From Variovorax sp. OV700 (GTDB lineage: Bacteria > Pseudomonadota > Gammaproteobacteria > Burkholderiales > Burkholderiaceae_C), in NCBI RefSeq assembly GCF_900099805.1, contig NZ_FNDR01000008.1:124001-188000 (forward strand): a stretch of 64,000 nt of DNA, written 5' to 3'. How positions within the stretch are numbered: the first letter of the stretch is position 1; the number at the start of each line of letters is the position of its first letter. The position numbers and the translations under genes are program-made. Positions 1 to 8,492 of the stretch are shown in pieces. The notes beneath the pieces are model-generated. The model worked only from the letters and a program-made list of their open reading frames with translations. It ran no database searches and was not told the origin of the DNA.

Positions 1-2
1 CG

Positions 3-383
3 CGCGGCGAAACGGCGGTGTCGATCAGCTTCGTGCATGACGGCCCGGGCGAGAAGATGCAGGGTTTCCCGGTCGAGACCATCACGCCCAGCGATGGCAC
101 CGGCGCGGAGATCGGCTCCATGAGCATCATCAAGGGCGCCCGCAACCTCGAGGCCGCAAAGAAGTTCTATGAATGGGCGCTGACGCCCAGCGCGCAGGAA
201 CTCGGCGCCGCCAACAAGCAGTTCCAGCTGCCGAGCAACTCGACCGCCAAGCTCGATCCGCGCATCCCGGACTTCAAGAAGATCAAGTTCATCAATTACG
301 ACTACGCCAAGTACGGCGCCAGCGCCGAGCGTCGGCGCCTGATTGCGCGCTGGGAAAAAGACGTCAACTCGCTGCCGCGCTAA
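3..383 (+). CDS. ABC transporter substrate-binding protein, iron(III)-type (C-terminal part)
   Basis: This is the last ~126 codons of a periplasmic solute-binding protein; the reading frame is open from the first base, so the start lies outside the window. The visible part runs from a late beta-strand region (ETAVSISFVHDGPGEK) to a basic C-terminus (RWEKDVNSLPR). It contains the tyrosine-containing stretch INYDYAKYG typical of the helical end of FbpA/AfuA-like proteins. The stop codon directly abuts the GTG proposed for the permease. Together with the fused two-domain permease and ATPase that follow, it suggests an Fe3+ importer; other substrates of this family (phosphonates, thiamine, polyamines) cannot be excluded. 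Confidence 0.8.
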   Translation, partial: RGETAVSISFVHDGPGEKMQGFPVETITPSDGTGAEIGSMSIIKGARNLEAAKKFYEWALTPSAQELGAANKQFQLPSNSTAKLDPRIPDFKKIKFINYDYAKYGASAERRRLIARWEKDVNSLPR

Positions 384-2645
384 GTGGGCACCGTCGTCGC
401 CGGCGCCGTGCCGGTCAATCCGGCCGCTGTGGCCTCGGCCCGGCGGTCGCAGCGCTGGATCTGGGCCTGGGTGGCGCTTGGCTTCGCGGCCTATCTCCTG
501 CTGCCCTGGTATGCGATCCAGGATTCGAGCTGGTACGAGGCCGTTCCGCAGGTGTTCGGCCAGGCCGAGGGTGCCAACGGGCTGATGCAGGCGGCCACGC
601 AAGGCCGCAGCTGGCTCTTCATCGGCCTTGCGGGGCTGGCGATGTGCGCCGTCGGCGCCTGGCTGCCGGCCGGCCGCGCGCAGGGGCGCTGGCTGCTGGC
701 GGGCGGAGCCATCGGCGCCATTGGCCTTGCCGTTGCAGGCTTTGCCATCGGCGCGCGCGGATGGAGCTTCGCGGCACTCAACACGCAGTTCGGCGAGCTG
801 GCCGTCAATCAGTTCGGCATCGGCGCGGGTGGCTTCATGGCGCTCACCGCGCTCACGCTGCTGGCGGCCTTCGGCATTGCGCGGCTCGGGCTGTTCAAGG
901 GCGACCTGTTCGTGGCTGCGGCGGTCATCGGCTGCGGCGTGCTGATGGCGCTGTTCATCGCTTACCCGGTGAGCAAGGCGCTGGCCGGTGCATTCTTCAA
1001 TGAAGAGGGGCAATGGTCGATCACGGCCTTCGCCGCTCGCGTGTTCACCGAACGCATCTGGGGGCTGGGCTGCGTTGCAGGCGGGGTGCGCTGCGGAGTG
1101 GCATGGAACACGCTGGTGCTGGCCTTGCTGACCGCCGCCGGCACCACCTTCTTGGGCACGCTGATGGCCCTCATGGCCGAGCGCGGGAGCAAGCGCGGGC
1201 AGGGCGCCTTGCGGGTGCTAGCGCTGCTGCCGATCATCACGCCGCCCTTCGTCGTGGGCCTGGGGCTCATCTTGCTGTTCGGCCGCGCGGGCATCGTCAA
1301 TCAGCTGCTCGAAAACGCGTTCGGCATCGAGCCGACGCGCTGGTTCTACGGCATGCCGGGCGTGCTGGTGGCGCAGCTCTTCGCCTTCACGCCCATCGCC
1401 TTCATGATCATGCGCGGCGTGGTGCAGGGCATTGCGCCCAGCCTGGAAGAGGCCGCGCAGATGCTGCGCGCCGACCGGCGCCGCACCTTCTTCACCATCA
1501 CGCTGCCGCTCTTGAAGCCGGGGCTGGCCAATGCCTTTCTGGTGGGTTTCATCGAGAGCATTGCGGACTTCGGCAACCCTGTGGTGGTGGGCGGCCAGTT
1601 CTCGGTGCTGTCGACCGACATCTTCTTTGCCATTGTCGGCGCGCAGTACGACCAGGGCCGCGCGGCCTCGCTGGCGTGGGTGCTGACGATCTTCGCGCTC
1701 GGCGTTTTCGCGCTGCAGCGTGGCGTGCTCGGCAAGCAGAACTACACCACCGTGAGCGGCAAGGGCGATGCAGGCATTGCAATGGCCCTGCCCGACGGCG
1801 TGCGCCGCACCATCCAGTGCATTGCATTGCCGTGGATCGCGTTCACTGCCGTGGTCTACCTGTTCGCCTTCGCGGGCGGCTTCGTGCAGACCTGGGGGCG
1901 CGACTACAGCTTCACGCTCAATCACTTCAAGAACGCCTTTTCTCTCGAGTGGGGGCAGTTCGGCCTGGTCTGGGCCGGCACGGCGTGGAATTCGCTGATC
2001 ACCACGCTCAAGCTCGCGGGCATCTCGGCACCGATCACCGCGGCGCTCGGGTTGCTCATTGCCTGGCTGCTGGCGCGCAATGAGTTCAAGGGGCAGGGCG
2101 TTTTCGAGTTCGGTGCGCTGCTGGCTTTTGCCATTCCGGGCACGGTGCTGGGCGTGAGCTACATCCTGGCCTTCAACGTGCCGCCGTTCGAACTCACGGG
2201 CACTGGGCTCATCATCGTGCTGTGCTTCATGTTCCGGAACCTGCCGGTGGGCGTGCGGGCCGGCACGGCGGCTTTCAAGCAGCTCGACCGGTCTCTCGAC
2301 GAAGCCTCGCTGATGCTGCGGGCTTCCACCTCGCAGACGCTTTTCAAGGTGGTGCTGCCGCTCCTGAAGCCCGCGCTGGTGGCCGCGCTGGTCTACAGCT
2401 TCGTGCGGGCCATGACGACGGTGAGCGCGGTGATCTTCCTGGTCACGGCCGAGAATGAACTGGCCACCACCTACATCATCGGCCGCGTCGGCAACGGCGA
2501 CTACGGCATTGCGCTGGCCTACTGCACGGTGCTCATGATCCTGATGTCGCTGGCGATTGCGCTGGTGCAGTGGGTGGTCGGGGAGCGCAAGCTGGGGCGG
2601 CGCAAGGCGGGCGTGCCGATGGTGGCCGCGCCCGTGGTGCATTGA
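384..2645 (+). CDS. Iron(III)-type ABC transporter permease (two fused permease domains)
   Basis: This is a 753-aa integral membrane protein of the FbpB/AfuB class, in which two BPD_transp_1 permease halves are fused. Two EAA loops that dock the ATPase are visible: EEAAQMLRADRRRTFFTITL in the first half and DEASLMLRASTSQTLFKVVL in the second. An extra hydrophobic N-terminal segment of about 200 residues precedes the first permease half. The assigned GTG start directly follows the upstream TAA with no clear Shine-Dalgarno; a GTG at 408 is an alternative that gives an N-terminus 8 residues shorter. The gene is in an operon with the binding protein before and the ATPase 15 bases after. Iron as substrate is inferred from the fused architecture. 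Confidence 0.88.
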   Translation: MGTVVAGAVPVNPAAVASARRSQRWIWAWVALGFAAYLLLPWYAIQDSSWYEAVPQVFGQAEGANGLMQAATQGRSWLFIGLAGLAMCAVGAWLPAGRAQGRWLLAGGAIGAIGLAVAGFAIGARGWSFAALNTQFGELAVNQFGIGAGGFMALTALTLLAAFGIARLGLFKGDLFVAAAVIGCGVLMALFIAYPVSKALAGAFFNEEGQWSITAFAARVFTERIWGLGCVAGGVRCGVAWNTLVLALLTAAGTTFLGTLMALMAERGSKRGQGALRVLALLPIITPPFVVGLGLILLFGRAGIVNQLLENAFGIEPTRWFYGMPGVLVAQLFAFTPIAFMIMRGVVQGIAPSLEEAAQMLRADRRRTFFTITLPLLKPGLANAFLVGFIESIADFGNPVVVGGQFSVLSTDIFFAIVGAQYDQGRAASLAWVLTIFALGVFALQRGVLGKQNYTTVSGKGDAGIAMALPDGVRRTIQCIALPWIAFTAVVYLFAFAGGFVQTWGRDYSFTLNHFKNAFSLEWGQFGLVWAGTAWNSLITTLKLAGISAPITAALGLLIAWLLARNEFKGQGVFEFGALLAFAIPGTVLGVSYILAFNVPPFELTGTGLIIVLCFMFRNLPVGVRAGTAAFKQLDRSLDEASLMLRASTSQTLFKVVLPLLKPALVAALVYSFVRAMTTVSAVIFLVTAENELATTYIIGRVGNGDYGIALAYCTVLMILMSLAIALVQWVVGERKLGRRKAGVPMVAAPVVH

Positions 2646-2660
2646 TCGGGAAAAGAACAC

Positions 2661-3713
2661 ATGAGCAACGGCATCGAATTCCGCAACGTCACCAAGCGCT
2701 ACGGCACCGACAAGAACGGGCCCCTGGCGGTCAAGGGCATCAGCTTCGAGGTGCCGGTGGGCACGCTCACCACCATCCTGGGTCCTTCGGGCTGCGGCAA
2801 GACGACCACGCTGCGCATGATCGCGGGGCTCGAATCGCCGACCTCGGGCGCGATTCTGATGGGTGGGCGCGACGTCACAACGCTGGGCCCGGCCGAGCGC
2901 AACGTGAGCATGATGTTTCAGAGCTACGCGCTGTTCCCGCACATGAATGTGATCGAAAACGTGGGCTACGGCCTGCGCATGAGCGGCGTGAAAAAAGACG
3001 AAGCCACGTCGCGAGCGCGCGATGCGCTCAAGGGCGTGGGACTGGTCGGCTTCGACGAGCGCCTGCCCAGCGAACTTTCGGGCGGCCAGCAGCAACGTGT
3101 GGCACTGGCGCGCGCGCTGGTGCTGGAGCCCGCGGTGCTGCTGTTCGACGAGCCGCTCTCGAACCTCGACGCCCGCTTGCGGCGCGAAATGCGCGAGGAA
3201 ATCCGCGCGCTCCAGCAGCGGCTGAAACTCACGGTGGCCTATGTGACGCACGACCAGAGCGAGGCCCTGGCCGTGAGCGACCAGATCATCGTCATGGACC
3301 ACGGCGTGATCGCCCAGCGCGGCACGCCCGAGCAACTCTACGGCCGGCCCGAGAGCGAATTCGTCGCCGGCTTCATGGGCGAGGCGATGGTGTTTCCGGC
3401 CATTGCACAGGCCGACGGCAGCGTGGTGCTCGGGCCGCTGCGCCTGCAGCCGCGCTATGCGGTGGCACCCGGCACGGTGAAAGTGGCGGTGCGACCCGAA
3501 GCCTGGGAAATCGGTGCCGCCGACGCGGCCGGCGGGCTCGCCGCCACGCTGCGCAAGGCGGCCTACCTCGGCAGCTTCTACGAATACGGCTTCGACACGT
3601 CGCTCGGGCCCGTCTTCGTGGTGTCGACCGATCTTTCGCGCCCCCTTGCCGCGGGCGCGCAGGCCACGCTGTCGCTGGCGGCGCACGGGGTCAGCGTGGT
3701 GCCCGGCGCATGA
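2661..3713 (+). CDS. ABC transporter ATP-binding protein, FbpC-like
   Basis: This 350-aa ATPase should power the permease encoded just upstream. It shows the Walker A motif GPSGCGKTT near residues 41-49, a Q-loop (MFQSYALFPHM), the signature LSGGQQQR, Walker B LLFDEP followed by the D-loop SNLD, and the switch histidine in YVTHDQSEAL. The C-terminal ~110 residues form a TOBE-like regulatory domain. Length and domain order match the Fe3+/putrescine/sulfate (CysA/PotA/FbpC) group. The ATG is preceded by GGAAAAGAACAC. Confidence 0.93.
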   Translation: MSNGIEFRNVTKRYGTDKNGPLAVKGISFEVPVGTLTTILGPSGCGKTTTLRMIAGLESPTSGAILMGGRDVTTLGPAERNVSMMFQSYALFPHMNVIENVGYGLRMSGVKKDEATSRARDALKGVGLVGFDERLPSELSGGQQQRVALARALVLEPAVLLFDEPLSNLDARLRREMREEIRALQQRLKLTVAYVTHDQSEALAVSDQIIVMDHGVIAQRGTPEQLYGRPESEFVAGFMGEAMVFPAIAQADGSVVLGPLRLQPRYAVAPGTVKVAVRPEAWEIGAADAAGGLAATLRKAAYLGSFYEYGFDTSLGPVFVVSTDLSRPLAAGAQATLSLAAHGVSVVPGA

Positions 3714-3725
3714 AACAATGGCGCC

Positions 3726-4367
3726 ATGAACGTGGTTTTCGATCTTGGCGCTGTGCTGCTGGCATGGGAGCCCACCCAGCTGGTGCAGGCCCATCTTCCC
3801 GAACACGCCCCCACTGAGCTTGTCGCCGCGGCGCTGGGCCGGGCGCTTTTTCACCATGACGACTGGATGTGCTTCGACTGCGGCACGCGCTCGCTCGAAG
3901 ACGCCATTGCGCGCATGGCCCAGCGGCTCTCGCTTCCGGCTGCGCGGCTCGACGACATGCTTGGCAACCTGGGCGAGCGCCTGGAGCCGATTCCCGTCAC
4001 CGTCGACCTGCTCGAAGGCCTGTTCGCGCGGCGCGATGCCGGCGAGGCGCTGCGCCTCTATTACCTCTCGAACATGCCTTCGCCGTATGCACGCGCCCTC
4101 GAGCGCCGGCACGCGTTCATGCGGCGTTTCGATGGCGGTGTCTTCTCGGGCGACGTGAAGTTCATCAAGCCGAATCGCGAAATCTACGAACTGCTGGCGG
4201 TGCGCCATGCGCTCGATCCGCAGCAAACGGTGTTCATCGACGATTCGGCCGCCAACGTGGAGGCCGCGCGCGCCTTCGGCTGGCATGCCATCCATTGCAC
4301 CCACCCCGCCGCACTGGCGGTGCAGCTGGCGCGCTATCTGCCAGCTGTTTCGTCTATCGGCCGGTGA
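3726..4367 (+). CDS. HAD-family hydrolase (HAD-IA, YihX-like)
   Basis: This is a 213-aa haloacid dehalogenase superfamily enzyme. Motif I is FDLGAVL at residues 5-11, with the nucleophile Asp6 and Gly at the +2 position, as in the YihX-type sugar-phosphate phosphatases (FDLGNV/FDLGGV). Motif II is the Ser of YYLSNMP, motif III is the Lys of GDVKFIKPN, and motif IV is FIDDSAANVEAA. It starts 12 bases after the transporter ATPase gene, so it is probably co-transcribed, but no functional link to iron transport is evident. The 3' end overlaps the convergent lipocalin gene by 14 bases. Substrate unknown. Confidence 0.87.
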   Translation: MNVVFDLGAVLLAWEPTQLVQAHLPEHAPTELVAAALGRALFHHDDWMCFDCGTRSLEDAIARMAQRLSLPAARLDDMLGNLGERLEPIPVTVDLLEGLFARRDAGEALRLYYLSNMPSPYARALERRHAFMRRFDGGVFSGDVKFIKPNREIYELLAVRHALDPQQTVFIDDSAANVEAARAFGWHAIHCTHPAALAVQLARYLPAVSSIGR

Positions 4368-5034
4368 GCACCACCTTGGATGTGTCGAACCCGAGGCTGG
4401 CGGCGTAGTCCAGTTCGGCCTGCAGCGCGTCGTCTTCCAGGCGCGGCGCGCGCGAAAGAACCCACAGGTATTCGCGGTCGGGCGTGCCGACCAGCGCCAC
4501 CTGATAGTCGCGGTCGAGCTTCAGGATCCAGTAGTCGCCCCACACCATCGGCAGCCAGCCAAGCCATGACGGCGCAAAGCGCACTTCGAGCCGGCCTGCC
4601 CCGGGCTGGCCCGCGACCGGCACGACGCGGGCCGTGCCTACTGCCTCGTCGAAGTTGCCATCGGGGCGCACGCAGCGGTTGAGCACCTGCACCATGCCGT
4701 CGGGCTGGGGGAGGTACTCGGCGGTGACCGGGCCGGCGCACTGCTTCTGGAAGCGGTTTGGCAAGCGGGCCTGTTCGTGCCAGATGCCGGCATAGCGCTG
4801 GATATCGACAGGCGCCACCACCTGCAGTGGCGCGCGCATCAGCGGCGCCCCGTCGGCGGGGCCGACCAGCTGCGCACGCGCGGTGCGCCCCGCGCCCAAG
4901 GCGATCCAGGTTGCCACGCCGCCGACAACGAAGGCGGTGGCCAGCGTGCCGATGGCGGCGCTGGTGCGGCGGTCGTCGAAAGGCGCGCGGTTTGCAGCAG
5001 CGCTGGGCGCTGCGGTGCGACGTCGGCAAGGCAT
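4354..5034 (-). CDS. Lipocalin family protein (Blc-like)
   Basis: This is a 226-aa protein with one N-terminal hydrophobic segment (around residues 27-45) followed by a lipocalin barrel. The lipocalin signature is visible as YAGIWHEQARLPN, followed by the family-typical FQKQC and, later, the aromatic block WGDYWILKLDRDY and the C-terminal WVLSRAPRL. Bacterial Blc proteins bind lysophospholipids or fatty acids at the envelope. The usual lipoprotein cysteine box is missing, so this member appears membrane-anchored or secreted. It is transcribed convergently with the HAD gene and divergently from tal, with a 241-base gap that holds no other gene I can recognise. Confidence 0.85.
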   Translation of the reverse strand: MPCRRRTAAPSAAANRAPFDDRRTSAAIGTLATAFVVGGVATWIALGAGRTARAQLVGPADGAPLMRAPLQVVAPVDIQRYAGIWHEQARLPNRFQKQCAGPVTAEYLPQPDGMVQVLNRCVRPDGNFDEAVGTARVVPVAGQPGAGRLEVRFAPSWLGWLPMVWGDYWILKLDRDYQVALVGTPDREYLWVLSRAPRLEDDALQAELDYAASLGFDTSKVVLTGR

Positions 5035-5275
5035 GGAAGAGGACTCCTGTGGTCGAAAGCATCAAGACGGGAAGCCGCAGGCTAGCCGGCCGACGGAAAC
5101 GCTGTCGTCAGCGGCGGACCACAGCATTTGTAGGGCAGGGCGGCCGGCGCACGACACGGCCGGTTACAGGCCGATGCAGCGCGGTGAAAACCCGTGCTAC
5201 GGTGCGCATGAAAACATCGGCCCCAGCGCAATTGCGTGCAGGACTTGTCATCACCCGCACAGGATAATCTTCGAC

Positions 5276-6235
5276 ATGAATCAACTCGATGCTCTCCGCC
5301 AATGGACCACCGTGGTCGCCGACACCGGTGACTTCAAGCAACTCGCCATTTCCAAGCCGCAGGACGCGACCACCAATCCGTCGCTCATCCTGAAGGCAGT
5401 GCAGAAGCCCGAATACCGGCCGCTGCTCGACGAAGCTGTCAAGAAGCATGCGGGCAAGCCGCTGGACGAGGTCATCGACCGCCTGCTGGTGCGCTTCGGC
5501 GCCGAAATCCTTTCGATCATTCCGGGCCGCGTGTCGACCGAGGTCGACGCCCGCCTCTCGTTCGACACCGCCGCCACCATTGCGCGCGGCGAGCGCATTG
5601 TGGCGCTCTACAAGGCCGAAGGCATCGACACGGGCAAGCGTCTGTTGATCAAGGTGGCCTCGACGTGGGAAGGCATCCAGGCGGCACGTGCGCTCGAGCA
5701 GAAGGGCATCCGCACCAATTTGACGCTGCTGTTCTCGTTCGCGCAGGCGGTTGCCTGTGCCGAGGCCGGCGTGCAGCTCATTTCGCCCTTCGTGGGCCGC
5801 ATCTACGACTGGTACAAGAAGTCGGCCGGCGCCATATGGGACGAGGCCACCAGCGCGGGCGTGAACGATCCGGGCGTCAAGTCGGTGCGCGAAATCTTCA
5901 ACTACTACAAGCAACACGGCATCAAGACCGAGGTGATGGGCGCGAGCTTCCGCAATGTGGGACAGATCCAGGCCCTGGCCGGCTGCGACCTGCTGACCAT
6001 CAGCCCGGAGCTCCTGGCCGAACTGGCCGCGAACGACGCGCCGCTCGAGCACGCGCTCGACGCGAAGAAAGCCGCCGCTGCCGCCACCATGGAGAAGCTG
6101 AGCTACGACGAGGCGGGCTTCCGCTTTGCGCTCAATGAAGACGCCATGGCCACCGAGAAGCTGGCCGAGGGAATCCGCGCCTTCGCGGCCGACGCCGTGA
6201 AGCTCGAAAAACTCATGCAGGAAAGCGGCAAGTAA
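5276..6235 (+). CDS. tal: Transaldolase
   Basis: This is a 319-aa TalB-type transaldolase of the non-oxidative pentose phosphate pathway, transferring dihydroxyacetone between sugar phosphates. The Schiff-base lysine is Lys126 in LLIKVASTWEGI. The early motif DATTNPSLI and the segment ISPFVGRIYDWYKK are also present. In the latter, Phe172 sits where transaldolases have Phe and fructose-6-phosphate aldolases have Tyr, supporting true transaldolase activity. I chose the ATG at 5276 (MNQLDALRQW) because longer in-frame starts add sequence with no family similarity. pgi follows after 2 bases, so the two are surely one operon. Confidence 0.95.
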   Translation: MNQLDALRQWTTVVADTGDFKQLAISKPQDATTNPSLILKAVQKPEYRPLLDEAVKKHAGKPLDEVIDRLLVRFGAEILSIIPGRVSTEVDARLSFDTAATIARGERIVALYKAEGIDTGKRLLIKVASTWEGIQAARALEQKGIRTNLTLLFSFAQAVACAEAGVQLISPFVGRIYDWYKKSAGAIWDEATSAGVNDPGVKSVREIFNYYKQHGIKTEVMGASFRNVGQIQALAGCDLLTISPELLAELAANDAPLEHALDAKKAAAAATMEKLSYDEAGFRFALNEDAMATEKLAEGIRAFAADAVKLEKLMQESGK

Positions 6236-6237
6236 AT

Positions 6238-7800
6238 ATGGCCATGACCCTTCGCTGCGACCGCGCGCCCGCCTGGGCTCAACTGCAGAGTTACTTCGAG
6301 ACCGCGGGCCGCCAATTCGACGTGCGCCACGCGTTCGTTGATGACGCGGGGCGCTTCGAGCGCTTCAGCCAGGAGGCTCCGCATGTCTTTGCCGACCTGT
6401 CGAAGAACCTGATCGACGCGCGCACCGAAGAACTGCTGCTCGCGCTGGCGACTGAGTGCGGCCTGGAGGCGCACCGCGACGCCATGTTTGTCGGCGAGCA
6501 CATCAACAACACCGAAGACCGCGCCGTGCTGCACACGCTGCTGCGCGCACCGGCCGGCGCCGCAGTGGGCAACACCGCGGCCGAACTGCGCGAAGTGCAT
6601 GCCACGCTCGACGCAATGCTGGCCTACGCCGAGACGGTGCGCAGCGACCACACCATCACCGACGTGGTCAACATCGGCATCGGCGGCTCCGACCTCGGGC
6701 CGCAGATGGCGGTGCTCGCGCTGGCCGAGTTTGCGGCGCCGGGCAAGCGCTTTCATTTCGTCTCGAACGTCGACGGCCATGAGCTGGCCGGCGTGCTGCG
6801 TGACCTGGCGCCCGAGCACACGCTGTTCCTGATCGCGTCCAAGACCTTCACCACCGCCGAGACCATGGCCAATGCGCTCTCGGCCCGGCGCTGGTACGAG
6901 CAGTCGGGCGGCACCGACATTGCCGGCCACTTCGCAGCGCTCACCACCAATGTGGAGGCCGCGAAGCAATTCGGCATCGACACCACCTTCGGCTTCTGGG
7001 ACTGGGTGGGCGGCCGCTATTCGCTCTGGTCGGCCATCGGCCTGCCGATTGCTCTGGCCATCGGCGCCGAAGGCTTTCGCCGGTTGCTGGCGGGCGCGCA
7101 CGCCATGGACGAGCACTTTCGCACCGCGCCGCTGGCGCAGAACCTCCCGGTGCGCCTCGGCCTGCTCGACGTCTGGTACCGCAATTTCCACGGCTTCACG
7201 AGCCGCGGCATCGCGCCGTACCACAGTGCCTTGAAGCGCCTGCCGGCTTATATGCAGCAGCTCGAGATGGAGAGCAACGGCAAGCAGGTCGATGCCAGCG
7301 GTGCGCCGCTGCCCGCCAGCCTGGGCACCTCGCCCGTGCTCTGGGGCGAACCCGGCACCAACGGACAGCACGCCTACTTCCAGATGCTGCACCAGGGCAC
7401 CGACGTGATTCCGCTCGAATTCGTGGCGGTGCGCGATGCGGCCCACGACCTGGACGGCCACCACCCCAAGCTGCTGGCCAATGCACTCGCGCAGGCGCAG
7501 GCGCTGATGGTCGGCAAGCTCGACGCCGGCGGCCACAAGAATTTTCCGGGCAACCGGCCGAGCACTTTCTTCGTGTTCGACAAGCTCACGCCCGAATCCC
7601 TCGGCGCCTTTCTCGCGCTGTACGAGCACCGCGTGTTCACCAGCGGCGCGCTGTGGGGCATCAACAGCTTCGACCAGTGGGGCGTGGAGCTGGGCAAGGT
7701 GCTCGCGAAAGACATCGAGCCGCGGCTGGCCTCCGGCGACATCACGGGGCTCGACGCATCGACGGCGGGCCTGCTGAAACGGCTGGGTAGCCGGGCCTGA
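6238..7800 (+). CDS. pgi: Glucose-6-phosphate isomerase
   Basis: This 520-aa enzyme interconverts glucose 6-phosphate and fructose 6-phosphate. The family signatures are visible: IGIGGSDLGPQM for phosphate binding, ASKTFTTAETM, DWVGGRYSLWSAIGLP, and GEPGTNGQHAYFQMLHQGT. The C-terminal catalytic lysine region is SFDQWGVELGKVLAK. The ATG at 6238 lies just after the tal stop; a second ATG at 6244 is an equally plausible start. A strong stem-loop lies 23 bases after the stop codon. Confidence 0.96.
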   Translation: MAMTLRCDRAPAWAQLQSYFETAGRQFDVRHAFVDDAGRFERFSQEAPHVFADLSKNLIDARTEELLLALATECGLEAHRDAMFVGEHINNTEDRAVLHTLLRAPAGAAVGNTAAELREVHATLDAMLAYAETVRSDHTITDVVNIGIGGSDLGPQMAVLALAEFAAPGKRFHFVSNVDGHELAGVLRDLAPEHTLFLIASKTFTTAETMANALSARRWYEQSGGTDIAGHFAALTTNVEAAKQFGIDTTFGFWDWVGGRYSLWSAIGLPIALAIGAEGFRRLLAGAHAMDEHFRTAPLAQNLPVRLGLLDVWYRNFHGFTSRGIAPYHSALKRLPAYMQQLEMESNGKQVDASGAPLPASLGTSPVLWGEPGTNGQHAYFQMLHQGTDVIPLEFVAVRDAAHDLDGHHPKLLANALAQAQALMVGKLDAGGHKNFPGNRPSTFFVFDKLTPESLGAFLALYEHRVFTSGALWGINSFDQWGVELGKVLAKDIEPRLASGDITGLDASTAGLLKRLGSRA

Positions 7801-7822
7801 GTCTCTGAAGTGCGAGGCAATA

Positions 7823-7848
7823 GGCCGTTGGTTTGAGAACCAATGGCC
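7823..7848 (+). terminator. Stem-loop after pgi, possible terminator
   Basis: Arms GGCCGTTGGTT and AACCAATGGCC pair over 11 positions (one G-U wobble) around a TGAG loop. No T-run follows, so it may be a weak terminator or an mRNA 3'-end stabiliser rather than a strong intrinsic terminator. Confidence 0.4.
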
Positions 7849-7925
7849 GAATTTGCAGTTGAAAGACCCGCCGATATGATCAGCCCGGGGAAGTTTCCCT
7901 GGGAACAATCATGAGGAGTCGATCA

Positions 7926-8255
7926 ATGGACTTTCAAACAGCGGTCAAGACCTGTTTCAGCAAATACGCCGATTTCAATGGGCGTGCGTCGCGTTCGGAG
8001 TACTGGTGGTTCGTGCTGGCCGAGCTCATCGTTCTCATCGTGGCGAGCCTGATCCACCAGTACGTGTACGTCATCGCGGCGCTGGGCTTCTTGCTGCCCG
8101 CGCTGGCCGTGGGCGCGCGCCGCCTGCACGACATCGGCAAGAGCGGCTGGCTCCAGCTGCTGATGATCATTCCGCTCGTCAACCTGGTGCTGATCTATTT
8201 CTACGTGCAGCCATCGCAGCCGGAGAGCAACCCGCACGGGGTGCCTGCCACCTGA
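7926..8255 (+). CDS. DUF805 family inner-membrane protein
   Basis: This is a 109-aa protein with three or more hydrophobic segments. The DUF805 hallmarks are both present: FNGRASRSEYWWF near the N-terminus and GARRLHDIGKSGWLQLL in the middle. I chose ATG 7926 (MDFQTAVK) over ATG 7911 because GAGGAG lies 9 bases in front of it and other family members begin this way. It is a stand-alone gene followed by a clear terminator. The family has no established function. Confidence 0.88.
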   Translation: MDFQTAVKTCFSKYADFNGRASRSEYWWFVLAELIVLIVASLIHQYVYVIAALGFLLPALAVGARRLHDIGKSGWLQLLMIIPLVNLVLIYFYVQPSQPESNPHGVPAT

Positions 8256-8302
8256 AGCTCAAGCTTGGCGCAGCGCCTGCTGCGCGCGGGGGCAATCATC
8301 AA

Positions 8303-8325
8303 GGGCCGCGCAAGCGGCCCTTTTT
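8303..8325 (+). terminator. Intrinsic terminator after the DUF805 gene
   Basis: A GC-rich hairpin (GGGCCGC, loop GCAA, GCGGCCC) is followed at once by TTTTT. It isolates the DUF805 gene from the polyol operon downstream. Confidence 0.85.
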
Positions 8326-8355
8326 CATGGCTTCTTACATGCTGTATTGCGTTAA

Positions 8356-8413
8356 CTAGGGAATATCCTAGCCAATCAGTGCATGAAAGTACTATCACTG
8401 CCCGGTGCAGTAC
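8356..8413 (+). promoter_or_regulatory. Inverted repeats upstream of the polyol operon, candidate control region
   Basis: Two imperfect dyads lie in the 237-base gap before the binding-protein gene. They are CTAGG-6 nt-CCTAG (8356-8371) and GTACT-15 nt-AGTAC (8389-8413). The operon encodes its own AraC-type regulator, so this is where its binding site is expected. I could not fix a convincing -35/-10 pair, and AraC sites are often direct rather than inverted repeats. Confidence 0.3.
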
Positions 8414-8492
8414 CAAAGCCGCAAGCGCGTTTCTCCAGAATTCAGGCCACGGCGACCCGACAAGAGGGCGTCGCTCACCTCTAGGAGACAAC

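Noticed and set aside
1218..4304. 1028-codon open frame on the minus strand
   Set aside because: It lies opposite the permease, ATPase and HAD genes, which have full family motifs. The translation is rich in Arg, His, Gln and Ala with no domain, typical of an antisense shadow in GC-rich DNA.
5245..5275. GATAAT close to the tal start as a leaderless promoter
   Set aside because: No -35 at a workable distance, and the AGGA at 5261-5264 may simply be a ribosome site.
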